Source: JASJBU01 sp965372385 (GTDB lineage: Bacteria; Pseudomonadota; Gammaproteobacteria; Chromatiales; Chromatiaceae). Taken from it: a stretch of DNA of 16,146 nt. Under the pieces are notes generated by a model, which saw nothing but the letters and a program-made list of their open reading frames with translations, was not told where the DNA came from and did not search any database. A program made the position numbers and the translations under genes. This document shows, in pieces, positions 1-7,149 of this stretch. Numbering within the stretch: the first letter of the stretch is position 1; every line of letters begins with the position of its first letter. Location: the NCBI GenBank assembly GCA_965372385.1, contig CBDVCD010000048.1:1-16146 (forward strand), read 5' to 3'.

Positions 1-1653
1 CAACTGACTCAAGCAGAACATATTGAGCTCAAGTGGAATGGGAACTACTGGAAGCGGCAGCATGAGCATTTAAAAAAGCAGAACGAAGAGCTGAAGCGGG
101 AACTTGCATTAGCGCATGCAAGGATCAGGGATCTTAAGCAGCGGCTGTATGGCAAGAAGAGTGAAAAAGGGACCACAAAGCGAGATACGCCCCCTGGTGA
201 CCGCGCTGCTTCTTCGCGGCCACGCGGCCAACAAAAAGGGAGCAAGGGGCACGGTCGCACCCTTCGACCTGATCTGCCCGTTATTGAAGAGGAGCGAGAT
301 GTCGCCCCTGAAGATAAAGCGTGCTGCATTTGCGGCAAGGCGTATGATCCACTGCCGCAGACGGAGGACTCGGGGATTATTGAGATCGAGGTCAAAGCTC
401 ATGTTCGCCAGATCAGGCGAAAGATGTACGCTCAAGCTTGTGGGTGCGATGGCGTGCCGGGGCTCGTAACAGCCCCACCGGCGCCGCGTCTTATTCCGAA
501 AAGTTCTGTCGGCATATCGATTTGGACAGAAGTCCTGCTCAACAAATTCCTCTTCTCCCGGGCCACCTATAATTTATGCACAGATTACGCCTATCGCGGT
601 CTACCCGTCGCGCCAGGTACACTCACGGGGGGGCTAAAACAGATCGCGCCCCTGTTCAGTCCGTTGATCGCCCAACTGGTCGAAAAACAACTGACCGAGG
701 CGCTGTTTCATAACGATGAGACCGGCTGGAAGGTATTTGAATCGATTGAGGGCAAGGTGGGCTATCGCTGGTGGCTTTGGGTGACCCAGTCCCCCTCGGT
801 GGTCTATTACACCCTGGCGCCGAGCCGCAGTGGCGACATCCCTATCGACTATTTTTCCGGGCTGGACAAGCGCCTGGAGCAGGTCATTGTGGTGTGTGAT
901 CGCTACAGCGGTTATAAGCGGTTGGCACGGGAAAACGCGGTGATTCTCCTGGCTTTTTGCTGGGCCCACGTGCGTCGCGATTTCCTCGAAGCGGCCAAAA
1001 GCTGGCCTGAGCTTGAAGCGTGGATGTTCTCCTGGGTCGAGGCGATTGGCGAGCTCTATACGCTCAATGCACAGCGTTTGGAGCAGTGGGATGAAGCATT
1101 GGCTTTAGCGGATCAATCCCCCGCCTTTATGGCACGCCATCAAGCGCTGGAGCAAGCCATAGAGCAGATGGAGGAGCGCTGCAACCAAGAACTGGAGAAG
1201 CAGCGCCTGCACCCCAAGGGCACTTCCTTCGGGGCGCACGCCGTACAATGCGATGTTCTCAACAGTCTGAAGAATCACTGGCTGGGATTGACCGTTTTTG
1301 TAAGATCCCCCCAAGTTCCCATGGATAACAATACCGCGGAGCGGCGCATGCGCAACCCCGGTATGGGACGAAAAAACTACTACGGCTCCGGTAGTCAATG
1401 GAGTGCTGGACTGGCAGCCATGATGTTCTCACTGTTTCAAACCGTCCTGCTCTGGAAGCTCAATCCACACCACTGGCTCTATCGCTATCTCACCGCCTGC
1501 GCGGAAAACGGGGGGCAAGCCCCGGCGGACATATCCCCCTTTATCCCCTGGGAGATGAGCGAAGAACGGAAACAACAGTTGGCCAAACCGATGACGGTAA
1601 CGACCGCTGATCCTCCTATTGCAGAGCAGTCCAGTCCACCGCAGCCGCCATGA
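1..1653 (+). CDS. tnpC: IS66-family transposase (TnpC type), 5' end cut by window edge
   Basis: This is a DDE transposase that moves the surrounding IS66 element. The reading frame is open from base 1, so the ATG at 424 is internal and at least 550 residues are encoded. In window numbering, residues 15-50 form a charged, probably coiled-coil segment ending in the YGKKSEK linker typical of the family. A zinc-finger-like group follows (C108-x2-C111 and C147-x-C149). The catalytic region has D239 in HNDETGW, D300 in VVCDRYSGY and E447 in DNNTAERRMR, which is the IS66 DDE pattern. Family members are usually about 510-550 residues, so only a few N-terminal residues should be missing. The TGA stop overlaps the ATG of the DUF4338 gene. 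No frameshift or internal stop is visible, so the enzyme may be active. Confidence 0.93.
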   Translation, partial: QLTQAEHIELKWNGNYWKRQHEHLKKQNEELKRELALAHARIRDLKQRLYGKKSEKGTTKRDTPPGDRAASSRPRGQQKGSKGHGRTLRPDLPVIEEERDVAPEDKACCICGKAYDPLPQTEDSGIIEIEVKAHVRQIRRKMYAQACGCDGVPGLVTAPPAPRLIPKSSVGISIWTEVLLNKFLFSRATYNLCTDYAYRGLPVAPGTLTGGLKQIAPLFSPLIAQLVEKQLTEALFHNDETGWKVFESIEGKVGYRWWLWVTQSPSVVYYTLAPSRSGDIPIDYFSGLDKRLEQVIVVCDRYSGYKRLARENAVILLAFCWAHVRRDFLEAAKSWPELEAWMFSWVEAIGELYTLNAQRLEQWDEALALADQSPAFMARHQALEQAIEQMEERCNQELEKQRLHPKGTSFGAHAVQCDVLNSLKNHWLGLTVFVRSPQVPMDNNTAERRMRNPGMGRKNYYGSGSQWSAGLAAMMFSLFQTVLLWKLNPHHWLYRYLTACAENGGQAPADISPFIPWEMSEERKQQLAKPMTVTTADPPIAEQSSPPQPP

Positions 1654-2504
1654 AGCGCTATTGCGGGCGTGATTTTACCGACCAGGAACTGGAGCGGATT
1701 CGCGAACTCATCGCCGAAGATCCGAGCCGTACGCGGGCCGTTCTCTCCCGCTTGACTTGCCAGGCATTGGCCTGGTTCAAGGCCGATGGCGGTCTCAAAG
1801 AGATGTCATGCCGCGTTGCGATGCTACGGATGGCCGAAGACGGACTCATCACCCTACCGCCGCCACGGTGTAAACCGCCGCGGCAAAAGATCCAGTTCAC
1901 CCCGCGGACCGATCCACAGCCGGGCATCACCCAACCAATCCATGCCTTACCTCGTCCACAGCTCTGCCCGGTCGTGTATCGCGACCACTCCCGGTTGTGG
2001 AATGAGTACATCCATCGTTACCACTACCTTGGGCACAAACCGCTACCCGGTGCGCAGCTTCGATATTTCGTTACCATCGACCAACAGATTGTCGCTGCCC
2101 TGGGCTTTGGCGCCGCAGCCTGGCAGACAGCACCACGGGATCAATTTATCGGCTGGAGCCACGAGCAACGCCAAAACAACTTGCCGTTGATCGTGAATAA
2201 TGCCCGCTTTTTGATCATGCCCTGGGTAGAATCAAAAAATCTTGCATCCAAGATCCTCGCTATGGTGGCACGCCAGCTTCCTGATGATTGGGAGAATCAA
2301 TATGGCATCCGCCCAGTTCTATTGGAGACTTTTGTCGATACCGAGCGTTTCGCGGGTGTTTGCTACAAAGCGGCAAATTGGACCTATGTCGGGAAAACCA
2401 AAGGGCGTGGAAAACTCGGACCGGCGGGTAAACAGAGCGTACCTATCAAGGACATATGGCTTTATCCACTATCCCGTCACTTCAAGAAACAGCTAACCCG
2501 CTGA
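1650..2504 (+). CDS. DUF4338 (DruA-like) protein coupled to IS66 transposase
   Basis: This 284-residue protein resembles the DUF4338 family, whose best-known member is DruA of the Druantia anti-phage system. The N-terminal part (about 1-70) is basic and helical, with the opening MKRYCGRDFTDQELE. A proline-rich linker runs from about 70 to 105. The family core spans about 107-280 and includes IHRYHYLGHKPLPGAQLRYF, a NNARFLIMPWV segment, an ETFVDTERFAG segment and a lysine-rich GKTKGRGKLG stretch. The ATG overlaps the transposase stop (ATGA), so translation is probably coupled and the gene is part of the IS. None of the other Druantia components, in particular the DruE helicase, is nearby. A role as a transposition accessory or cargo is more likely than stand-alone defence, but the molecular activity is unknown. 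Family assignment is from recalled motifs, not a search. Confidence 0.8.
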   Translation: MKRYCGRDFTDQELERIRELIAEDPSRTRAVLSRLTCQALAWFKADGGLKEMSCRVAMLRMAEDGLITLPPPRCKPPRQKIQFTPRTDPQPGITQPIHALPRPQLCPVVYRDHSRLWNEYIHRYHYLGHKPLPGAQLRYFVTIDQQIVAALGFGAAAWQTAPRDQFIGWSHEQRQNNLPLIVNNARFLIMPWVESKNLASKILAMVARQLPDDWENQYGIRPVLLETFVDTERFAGVCYKAANWTYVGKTKGRGKLGPAGKQSVPIKDIWLYPLSRHFKKQLTR

Positions 2505-2512
2505 TTCTATTG

Positions 2513-2536
2513 TTGGTGGGTTGGCCGAATATTTAC
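2513..2536 (+). repeat. Putative right terminal inverted repeat of the IS66 element
   Basis: The short tail after the DUF4338 stop codon ends in TTTAC at 2532-2536, matching the usual IS66 terminus (TTAC on the right, GTAA on the left). The inner limit at 2513 is approximate. The partner repeat would be left of the window, so the call rests on family convention and position only. Confidence 0.35.
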
Positions 2537-2564
2537 AAGTAGAGTGATCTAAGTCATTGATTAT

Positions 2565-2641
2565 TGGTCGGGGTGAGAGGATTTGAACCTCCGGCCCCTG
2601 CCTCCCGAAGACAGTGCTCTACCAAGCTGAGCTACACCCCG
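2565..2641 (-). tRNA. tRNA-Pro(CGG)
   Basis: Read on the minus strand, the 77-nt gene folds as a full cloverleaf. The acceptor stem is CGGGGTG with CACCCCG. The D arm is GCTC/GAGC around AGCTTGGTA, and the anticodon stem is CTGTC/GGCAG with loop TTCGGGA. The T arm is GGAGG/CCTCT with loop TTCAAAT. Loop positions 34-36 are CGG, which reads the proline codon CCG. Discriminator A (2568) and the CCA end (2565-2567) are encoded. The gene lies downstream of ispB on the same strand, with a probable promoter at 2707-2735. Only 28 nt separate its 3' end from the proposed IS66 end, and no terminator is visible in that gap. Confidence 0.97.
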
Positions 2642-2673
2642 AAATGGTTCCGGCTGGCTGCCGGGCTTTGCTT

Positions 2674-2692
2674 GAAGGGGCGGGATCCCTTC
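2674..2692. other. Hairpin in the ispB to tRNA-Pro spacer
   Basis: GAAGGG (2674-2679) and CCCTTC (2687-2692) form a 6-bp stem with a 7-nt loop, inside the predicted tRNA leader. A second small stem (CCGGC/GCCGG around 2650-2665) lies closer to the tRNA. No T tract follows on the minus strand, so it is not a standard rho-independent terminator. It may mark tRNA 5' processing or slow ispB read-through; that role is inference. Confidence 0.35.
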
Positions 2693-2706
2693 ACAAAGAG
2701 GCGGTG

Positions 2707-2735
2707 ATGATAATGGAATCCCCGCCTTGATTCAA
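2707..2735 (-). promoter_or_regulatory. Probable tRNA-Pro promoter
   Basis: On the minus strand a TTGAAT box (2730-2735) is followed after 17 nt by TATCAT (2707-2712), giving 4/6 and 5/6 matches to sigma-70 consensus with ideal spacing. The start would fall near 2700, giving a 5' leader of about 58 nt before the tRNA. The stretch after the -10 box (caccgcc) is GC-rich, as in stringently controlled stable-RNA promoters. The -35 box overlaps the ispB stop codon. Confidence 0.5.
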
Positions 2736-3700
2736 TTTCTTCGAGCAACGGAAAAATCGGCCAGGCCGGCCAGGGCCTCCCGATAGGGCGAGGCTGGGAT
2801 GATTTCCAAGGCGGCTTTGGCCCGTTCCGCTTCGGCTCGTGCCAGTCGTTGCGTATATTCGATGGCATCGCTGGCGCGGATCATCTCCATGACAAAATCT
2901 ATCTCATCGAGGCCGCCCTTTTCGACGATGGCCCGCAGACGCTTGCGCTGGTCTTCATTCGCCATTTTCATGGCCTGGATCAGGGGCAGAGTGGGTTTGC
3001 CTTCGGCCAGGTCGTCTCCGATATTCTTGCCGATATCCTCGTTGGACGAGTTGTAGTCCAGTGCATCGTCAACTAGTTGGAAGGCGATACCCAGGTGTAG
3101 ACCATAGTCGGACATGGCCTGTTCCTGTTCTGACGTAGCCCCGGAGATGACCCCGCCGAGCCGGGCGCCGGCCTCAAACAGGGTGGCGGTCTTGCGTTTG
3201 ATGACCTCCATGTAGTCATGCTCGCTGGCCTCGGGATTATGCACGTTCAGCAGTTGCAGTACTTCGCCCTCGGCGATGCGGTTGGTGGCATGGGAGAGGA
3301 TATCCATGACCCGCATCTGCCCTACGTCCACCATCATCTCGAACGAACGTGAATAGAGAAAATCCCCCACCAGCACGCTGGCCTCGTTGCCCCATACCGC
3401 ATTTGCCGTCTCCCGGTTACGCCGCAGTTCCGAGGCATCGACCACGTCGTCGTGCAGCAGTGTGGCGGTGTGGATAAACTCGATGATGGCAGCCAGGTCG
3501 ATATGCTTCTGCGCTTCATACCCGCAGGCACGGGCCGCCAGCAGCACGATCATCGGGCGCAGGCGCTTGCCTCCGCTGTTGACGATATAGGCGCCGATCT
3601 GGTTGATCAAAACCACGTCGGATTGCAGGCTCTTGAGGATGAGTTGATCCACCGTCTGCGTGTCGACGGCGATCAGTTCGCGAATGTGGGAAATATCCAT
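2732..3700 (-). CDS. ispB: Octaprenyl (polyprenyl) diphosphate synthase
   Basis: This cytoplasmic trans-prenyltransferase extends farnesyl diphosphate with isopentenyl diphosphate to make the ubiquinone/menaquinone side chain. At 322 residues it has the normal family length. It shows the substrate-binding GKRLRP at 44-49, the first aspartate-rich motif HDDVVD (D84, D85, D88), and the second motif LVDDALDY (D211, D212, D215), followed by the conserved GKNIGDDLAEGKPTLP segment. The start at 3700 fits the MDISHIR N-terminus. A GGAGGG is present but lies rather far upstream (about 20 nt). A consensus-like promoter sits at 3729-3757. The gene is on the same strand as mutM but has its own start signal, so it is probably a separate unit. 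The chain length (C40 or nearby) cannot be told from sequence. Confidence 0.95.
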   Translation of the reverse strand: MDISHIRELIAVDTQTVDQLILKSLQSDVVLINQIGAYIVNSGGKRLRPMIVLLAARACGYEAQKHIDLAAIIEFIHTATLLHDDVVDASELRRNRETANAVWGNEASVLVGDFLYSRSFEMMVDVGQMRVMDILSHATNRIAEGEVLQLLNVHNPEASEHDYMEVIKRKTATLFEAGARLGGVISGATSEQEQAMSDYGLHLGIAFQLVDDALDYNSSNEDIGKNIGDDLAEGKPTLPLIQAMKMANEDQRKRLRAIVEKGGLDEIDFVMEMIRASDAIEYTQRLARAEAERAKAALEIIPASPYREALAGLADFSVARRN

Positions 3701-3714
3701 GAGTACAAAGTGTT

Positions 3715-3747
3715 AAAAAACCCTCCGCATGCTAGGAGCGGGAGAGG
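3715..3747 (-). terminator. Possible rho-independent terminator after mutM
   Basis: On the minus strand an imperfect stem joins the CCGC region (3738-3747) with GCGGAGGG (3721-3728), with one bulge and a 9-nt loop, directly followed by six T (3715-3720). It is rightly placed to end the ABC-mutM operon. The same bases also form the -10 region of the ispB promoter, so it may be a terminator, a leader hairpin, or chance. Confidence 0.35.
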
Positions 3748-3757
3748 TGAGTGTCAA
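3729..3757 (-). promoter_or_regulatory. Probable ispB promoter
   Basis: The minus strand has a perfect TTGACA (3752-3757), a 17-nt spacer and TAGCAT (3729-3734), placing the start near 3722. The leader to the ispB ATG would be about 22-25 nt. Matches are 6/6 and 4/6 to sigma-70 consensus. Confidence 0.6.
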
Positions 3758-3793
3758 GTAACATACAATAACTCGCATTCTCGGGGTGGCCTC

Positions 3794-4609
3794 TCAGCGC
3801 TGGCAGTGGCCGCAAAAATAGCTTGAGCGCTGACCAATCACCTTCTGCCGGATGGGCGATCCGCATAGGGGGCAGGGCTCGCCGGCCTTGCCGTAGACCT
3901 GCAAGTGCTGGGCGAAATAGCCGGGACGGCCATCCTCCTGTTGGAAGTCGCGCAGGGTGGTGCCCCCCTGGGCGATGGCCTGCGTGAGCACGCCTTTGAT
4001 CCCTTCGACCAGGCGTGCATAGCGGGGTAGGGCGATACGGTTGCAGGGACGGCTCGGATGGATACCGGCAAGGAACAGGGCCTCGTTGGCGTAGATGTTG
4101 CCCACCCCGACCAGGATCTTGCTGTCCATGATCAGGTTCTTGATCGCCACCCGGCGTTGCTTGCCCCGTTGCCGCAGATAAGCAGCATCGAATACATCGT
4201 TCAGAGGTTCGGGGCCGAGATCCTTCAGCAAGGGATGGTGGGTGGGTGCATCAGTAGTCCAAAGGATGGCACCAAAGCGGCGGGGATCGCGCAGCCGCAG
4301 GATCGAGCCATTGGTAAAGGCCAGATCGAAATGATCATGCTTCTGCATCGGTGTGTCCGGCCCCAGGATGCGCAGGCTGCCGGACATGCCCAGGTGGACG
4401 ATCAGGCTGCCGGTCTGAAATGCCAGGAGCAGATATTTTCCCCGCCGTCCCACCGCCTGCAGCCTCTGCCCGGGCAGGATCTCGATAACCTCCAGGGGCA
4501 CCGGCCAGCGCAGCCGCGGCTGCCGGATTACGACCTCGACGACCTTTTCTCCCGTGATGTGGGGACTGATGCCCCGGCGGGTGGTTTCGACCTCAGGTAG
4601 TTCCGGCAT
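3794..4609 (-). CDS. mutM: Formamidopyrimidine-DNA glycosylase (Fpg)
   Basis: This bifunctional DNA glycosylase/AP lyase removes 8-oxoguanine and formamidopyrimidines. The ATG at 4609 gives MPELPEVET, whose Pro2 becomes the catalytic N-terminal residue once Met is removed. A GTG one codon upstream would bury this proline and is rejected. K58 in GRRGKYLL, the helix-two-turn-helix segment VGVGNIYANEAL and the C-terminal zinc finger (C246, C249, C266, C269) are all present. Length (271 residues) matches the E. coli enzyme. The start overlaps the TGA of the upstream DUF4340-like gene by one base (TGATG), making mutM the last cistron of the ABC operon. In E. coli mutM instead follows rpmG, which here lies about 6.4 kb away. 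Confidence 0.97.
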   Translation of the reverse strand: MPELPEVETTRRGISPHITGEKVVEVVIRQPRLRWPVPLEVIEILPGQRLQAVGRRGKYLLLAFQTGSLIVHLGMSGSLRILGPDTPMQKHDHFDLAFTNGSILRLRDPRRFGAILWTTDAPTHHPLLKDLGPEPLNDVFDAAYLRQRGKQRRVAIKNLIMDSKILVGVGNIYANEALFLAGIHPSRPCNRIALPRYARLVEGIKGVLTQAIAQGGTTLRDFQQEDGRPGYFAQHLQVYGKAGEPCPLCGSPIRQKVIGQRSSYFCGHCQR

Positions 4610-5085
4610 CACTCTTCCTGCAGGTAGGCGTTGGCCGGGGCATTGAGGTGGTGCTGGAAACCGTCACCGATGAGATGGATGGTGTCGCCCAGTCGGACAT
4701 AGCGCCAGCCGTTGACCGGGTCAGTGGCGCCGAACTCGAGTTCCAGATCATTCAGCCTGAGCCGGATCGCCGGGGGTGCCAGGCTGAATTCAGCCAGCCG
4801 CTCTCGGGGCGCGGGAAAGCGGCGTAGGCTGGGGGTGATGCAGATTCCCAGCAGTTGCCGGATGCGGTTTTCATTGGCGGGTACCTGGCCCAGCTGCCAT
4901 TGGCCCGCCTGCCTGTCGAGCCGGATCTCCCGGCCTTTTGTGTCATTGATGCGGATCGTCTCGATCTGCTCCGGTAGCAGCGGGGTCAGCGGCGGCGGGG
5001 GGGACGGCTGCAGCCACCAGACCAGTAGGACCAGGAGCAGGACCAGTCCGGATAACACCAGATTGAGCAGGGTGCGTCGGCTCAT
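4609..5085 (-). CDS. Small membrane-anchored DUF4340-like protein
   Basis: This 158-residue protein has one N-terminal transmembrane segment (about 7-25) with an arginine-rich cytoplasmic start. A proline-rich stretch follows (27-34), then a soluble domain that should be outside the cytoplasmic membrane. The domain has alternating beta-type segments such as IETIRINDTKGREIRL and GWRYVRLGDTIHLIG, resembling DUF4340 proteins that often accompany GldG-type genes. It is short for that family, so the name is tentative. It starts 1 nt after the GldG-like stop and overlaps mutM by 1 nt, so it is surely cotranslated with the exporter genes. It is probably an accessory subunit of the ABC complex; its biochemical role is unknown. 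Confidence 0.75.
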   Translation of the reverse strand: MSRRTLLNLVLSGLVLLLVLLVWWLQPSPPPPLTPLLPEQIETIRINDTKGREIRLDRQAGQWQLGQVPANENRIRQLLGICITPSLRRFPAPRERLAEFSLAPPAIRLRLNDLELEFGATDPVNGWRYVRLGDTIHLIGDGFQHHLNAPANAYLQEE

Positions 5086-5086
5086 T

Positions 5087-6421
5087 TCAGGCCCGGTTCC
5101 TGCGCCAGGTGATGATGCCGCCTGTGATCAGTAGCAGCAGTGGCATGACGATCAGAGAACCCAGACCGATGATCCCTTTTGCCAGGGGGGAGAGCTGCAG
5201 TTCCCGGTCCAGGATTTCCCTGGCGGGGATGCCGAGCATTTGCTCATTGGATGTCAGCCAGCGGACCAGGGCCAGGCCCAGATCCAGGTTGCCGGCATTG
5301 GCGAGGTAGTTATTGGAGAGGAAGTCCCCATCCCCGATCACCAGCACCCGCTGTTCACGCTCCGGCCCGTCACGGTTGAGGGCATAGCCGATGACCAATG
5401 GACCGGCCTGTTCGTGGAGGTCCGGATTGCGTTCGATTTCGCCACTCAGAGGGCCAGTCTCGTTCCAGGAACGCGCCAGGGTCTGCAACAACGGTGTGAT
5501 CTGCCAGGTCTCATTCGGTGAAGCATCGAGCGCCGCCGCCTGGGGATAGAGGCTGATCAGGTTGAAGCCGGTGAGGGCTGCATGCTCGGGATAGCGCGGT
5601 ACCAGCGCCACTGCCGGGTTGTCGATGCCCAGTTCCCTGATATTGGCGTCGACGATGGTGCCTGGAAGCATGCTGATGCCGAGCAGGTCGAGCAGCGGTT
5701 GCTGACTTACCTGATTTCCGGGGTCAACCAACAGCAGCAGATTTTTCCCCTGCTCCAAGTAGTTGCTCAGCTGCGTCAGCTCACCGGGCAGCAGGGGTTT
5801 GAGAGGAGAGGCAATCACCAGCAGGGCGGTATTGTCCGGCGGAGAGGGCGAAGTGGCCAGATCCAGCTCGACCACCTGGTAGCCTTGCTCTGCCAGGACC
5901 TTGCCGAGCTCGCTTAGGTCGTGGTTGGCACTGCCCATCAGGCTGCGCTCGCCGTGGCCGCTGAGTCCTGCCACCCAACGGGTATGGGTCTGCTGCAGGC
6001 GCTGGATAGCGCTGGTGAGATTCTGTTCATCGAGTCTCTGCAGCCGTTCTTCCCTGCCCTGGTAAGAGAGCAGCAGTTCACCCGAGAGGCTGATGCCCTG
6101 GCGACGTGCCTCGTCGGGGTATTGGGTGGGATCGACAAAGCGCAGAATCAGGTTGGATTTGTGCTGTTGATAGCGTTCGATGAAGCGGTGGATATGTTCT
6201 CGCAGTTTCACCTGCTCAGGGGCATAGACGGTGATCTGCAACGGATCACGGGTGCGCTGGAGCACAGCGATGCTGAGTTCGCTCAGTGAATTATCACCAT
6301 TGCGGGTCCAGTCCCACTGTAGCTGAAACCGGTTGCTGAGCCAGGCCAGCAGGATCAGCAGGGCCAACATAAGCAGCGGGGTCAATAGCTTATTCAGGCG
6401 CGCCAGCAACGGATTGATCAT
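5087..6421 (-). CDS. GldG-like ABC auxiliary protein
   Basis: This 444-residue protein belongs to the ABC-type uncharacterised transport auxiliary group that includes GldG of Bacteroidetes gliding motility. It has an N-terminal transmembrane helix (about 12-30) and a large extracytoplasmic part with features of the family: an ITVYAPEQ segment near 63, VAGLSGHGERSL near 150, LLLLVDPGNQ near 230 and VLVIGDGDFLSNNYL near 365. A second helix lies near the C-terminus (about 414-438), followed by a basic tail. The ATG overlaps the permease stop by 4 nt. In the Gld case the auxiliary protein works with an ABC ATPase and permease; what this complex handles here is unknown. Homologous sets occur in many bacteria that do not glide, so gliding should not be assumed. 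Confidence 0.85.
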   Translation of the reverse strand: MINPLLARLNKLLTPLLMLALLILLAWLSNRFQLQWDWTRNGDNSLSELSIAVLQRTRDPLQITVYAPEQVKLREHIHRFIERYQQHKSNLILRFVDPTQYPDEARRQGISLSGELLLSYQGREERLQRLDEQNLTSAIQRLQQTHTRWVAGLSGHGERSLMGSANHDLSELGKVLAEQGYQVVELDLATSPSPPDNTALLVIASPLKPLLPGELTQLSNYLEQGKNLLLLVDPGNQVSQQPLLDLLGISMLPGTIVDANIRELGIDNPAVALVPRYPEHAALTGFNLISLYPQAAALDASPNETWQITPLLQTLARSWNETGPLSGEIERNPDLHEQAGPLVIGYALNRDGPEREQRVLVIGDGDFLSNNYLANAGNLDLGLALVRWLTSNEQMLGIPAREILDRELQLSPLAKGIIGLGSLIVMPLLLLITGGIITWRRNRA

Positions 6422-7149
6422 CCAATGCGCCTGCTGTCGAGTTGCTGCAGTGCCAACCCCAGGAACAGAGCGCCGATCAGTAGAAAATAGGCCAGGTCCG
6501 CTGTGCGCACCAGGCCCAGTTGCAGGTTGAGATAGTGGCCGGGCCAGGCCAGCCAGTTCAACAGGCCATCGGCGTGGCCGAGCCCCTCCTGTCCCAGGAT
6601 GGAGATCAGCAGCAGAGCGCCATAGCTCCCCGCTGCCGCCAATCCGGGTGTTTCACTGAGGGTGGAGAAGTAGAGGCCAATGGCGCTGAAGGTAGCACTC
6701 AACAGGATCAGCCCCAGGCTGCTGGCGGCCAGCAGGCCGAAGTCGAGGGAGGTACCCGACCTCAGTGAAAGACTCAGCAGCAGGGGCAGGCAGGCCAGCA
6801 ACAGATGGAACAGCAGGGTACCCAGGTATTTTCCCAGCAGGATCTCCGTCAGGGAGAGGGGGGCGCTGCTCAGCAGGCTGTAGCTGCCGTTGCGAAACGC
6901 TTCGCTGAACTGGCGCATGGTCAGGATCGGCGTGATGAAGAGGATCAGCACCGCGGCGAAACCGAACAGTTGCAGGCTCAGGTGGTGGGTCAATCCCAGC
7001 GTCCGCTCAGCAGGCGCCAGGCCGGAATAGGCCTCAAGTGCTTCCAGCAGTTGCCAGCTGAGCAGGAAGAGCGCGCAGGCCAGCAGGGTCCAGGCCAGGG
7101 GCGAGCGCAGCAGACGCAACAGTTCCATGCGGGCCAGGCTCAGGATCAC
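6418..7149 (-). CDS. ABC-2 type permease (GldF-like)
   Basis: This 243-residue integral membrane subunit of an ABC transporter has six predicted helices at about 17-36, 57-77, 108-130, 136-161, 168-186 and 216-236. The loop FRNGSYSLLSSAPLS (86-100) resembles the ATPase-contacting segment of GldF/NosY-type permeases. The GTG start overlaps the ATPase stop by 4 nt (GTGA); an in-frame ATG 7 codons later is an alternative. The gene lies between its ATPase and GldG-like partner, in the usual ATPase-permease-auxiliary order. The substrate is unknown. Confidence 0.88.
   Translation of the reverse strand: MILSLARMELLRLLRSPLAWTLLACALFLLSWQLLEALEAYSGLAPAERTLGLTHHLSLQLFGFAAVLILFITPILTMRQFSEAFRNGSYSLLSSAPLSLTEILLGKYLGTLLFHLLLACLPLLLSLSLRSGTSLDFGLLAASSLGLILLSATFSAIGLYFSTLSETPGLAAAGSYGALLLISILGQEGLGHADGLLNWLAWPGHYLNLQLGLVRTADLAYFLLIGALFLGLALQQLDSRRIG

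Larger units (their letters stand above)
1..2536 (+). mobile_element. IS66-family insertion sequence, right part (left end outside window)
   Basis: The element consists of an IS66-type transposase gene followed, with a 4-nt overlap, by a DUF4338 gene. After the second stop codon the sequence reaches ...gaatatttac at 2527-2536. IS66-family elements typically end in TTAC (5' GTAA at the other end) and duplicate 8 bp of target, so 2536 is the proposed right boundary, with aagtagag (2537-2544) as the candidate target duplication. Neither can be confirmed because the left end is not in the window. IS66 tnpA and tnpB, if present, would also lie to the left. The identity of the element is secure; the exact boundary is inference. 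Confidence 0.7.

Noticed and set aside
116..469. Separate small plus-strand gene at the IS start
   Set aside because: It lies out of frame over the transposase N-terminal region, which itself reads openly from base 1 with IS66 features.
424..1653. Transposase truncated at its N-terminus with start at 424
   Set aside because: The same frame is open from base 1 and encodes the expected coiled coil and zinc-finger residues upstream of 424.
1650..2504. A Druantia defence locus
   Set aside because: Only a DruA-like protein is present; no DruE helicase or other Druantia gene is near, and the gene is coupled to a transposase.
2565..2641. tRNA-Pro as attachment site of an integrated island
   Set aside because: No integrase and no repeated copy of the tRNA 3' end are visible; the nearby element is an IS66-type transposon, which does not use tRNA sites.
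2699..2727. Rho-independent terminator of ispB
   Set aside because: The AGGCGG/CCGCCT stem has a 17-nt loop and only a short, broken T stretch follows on the minus strand.
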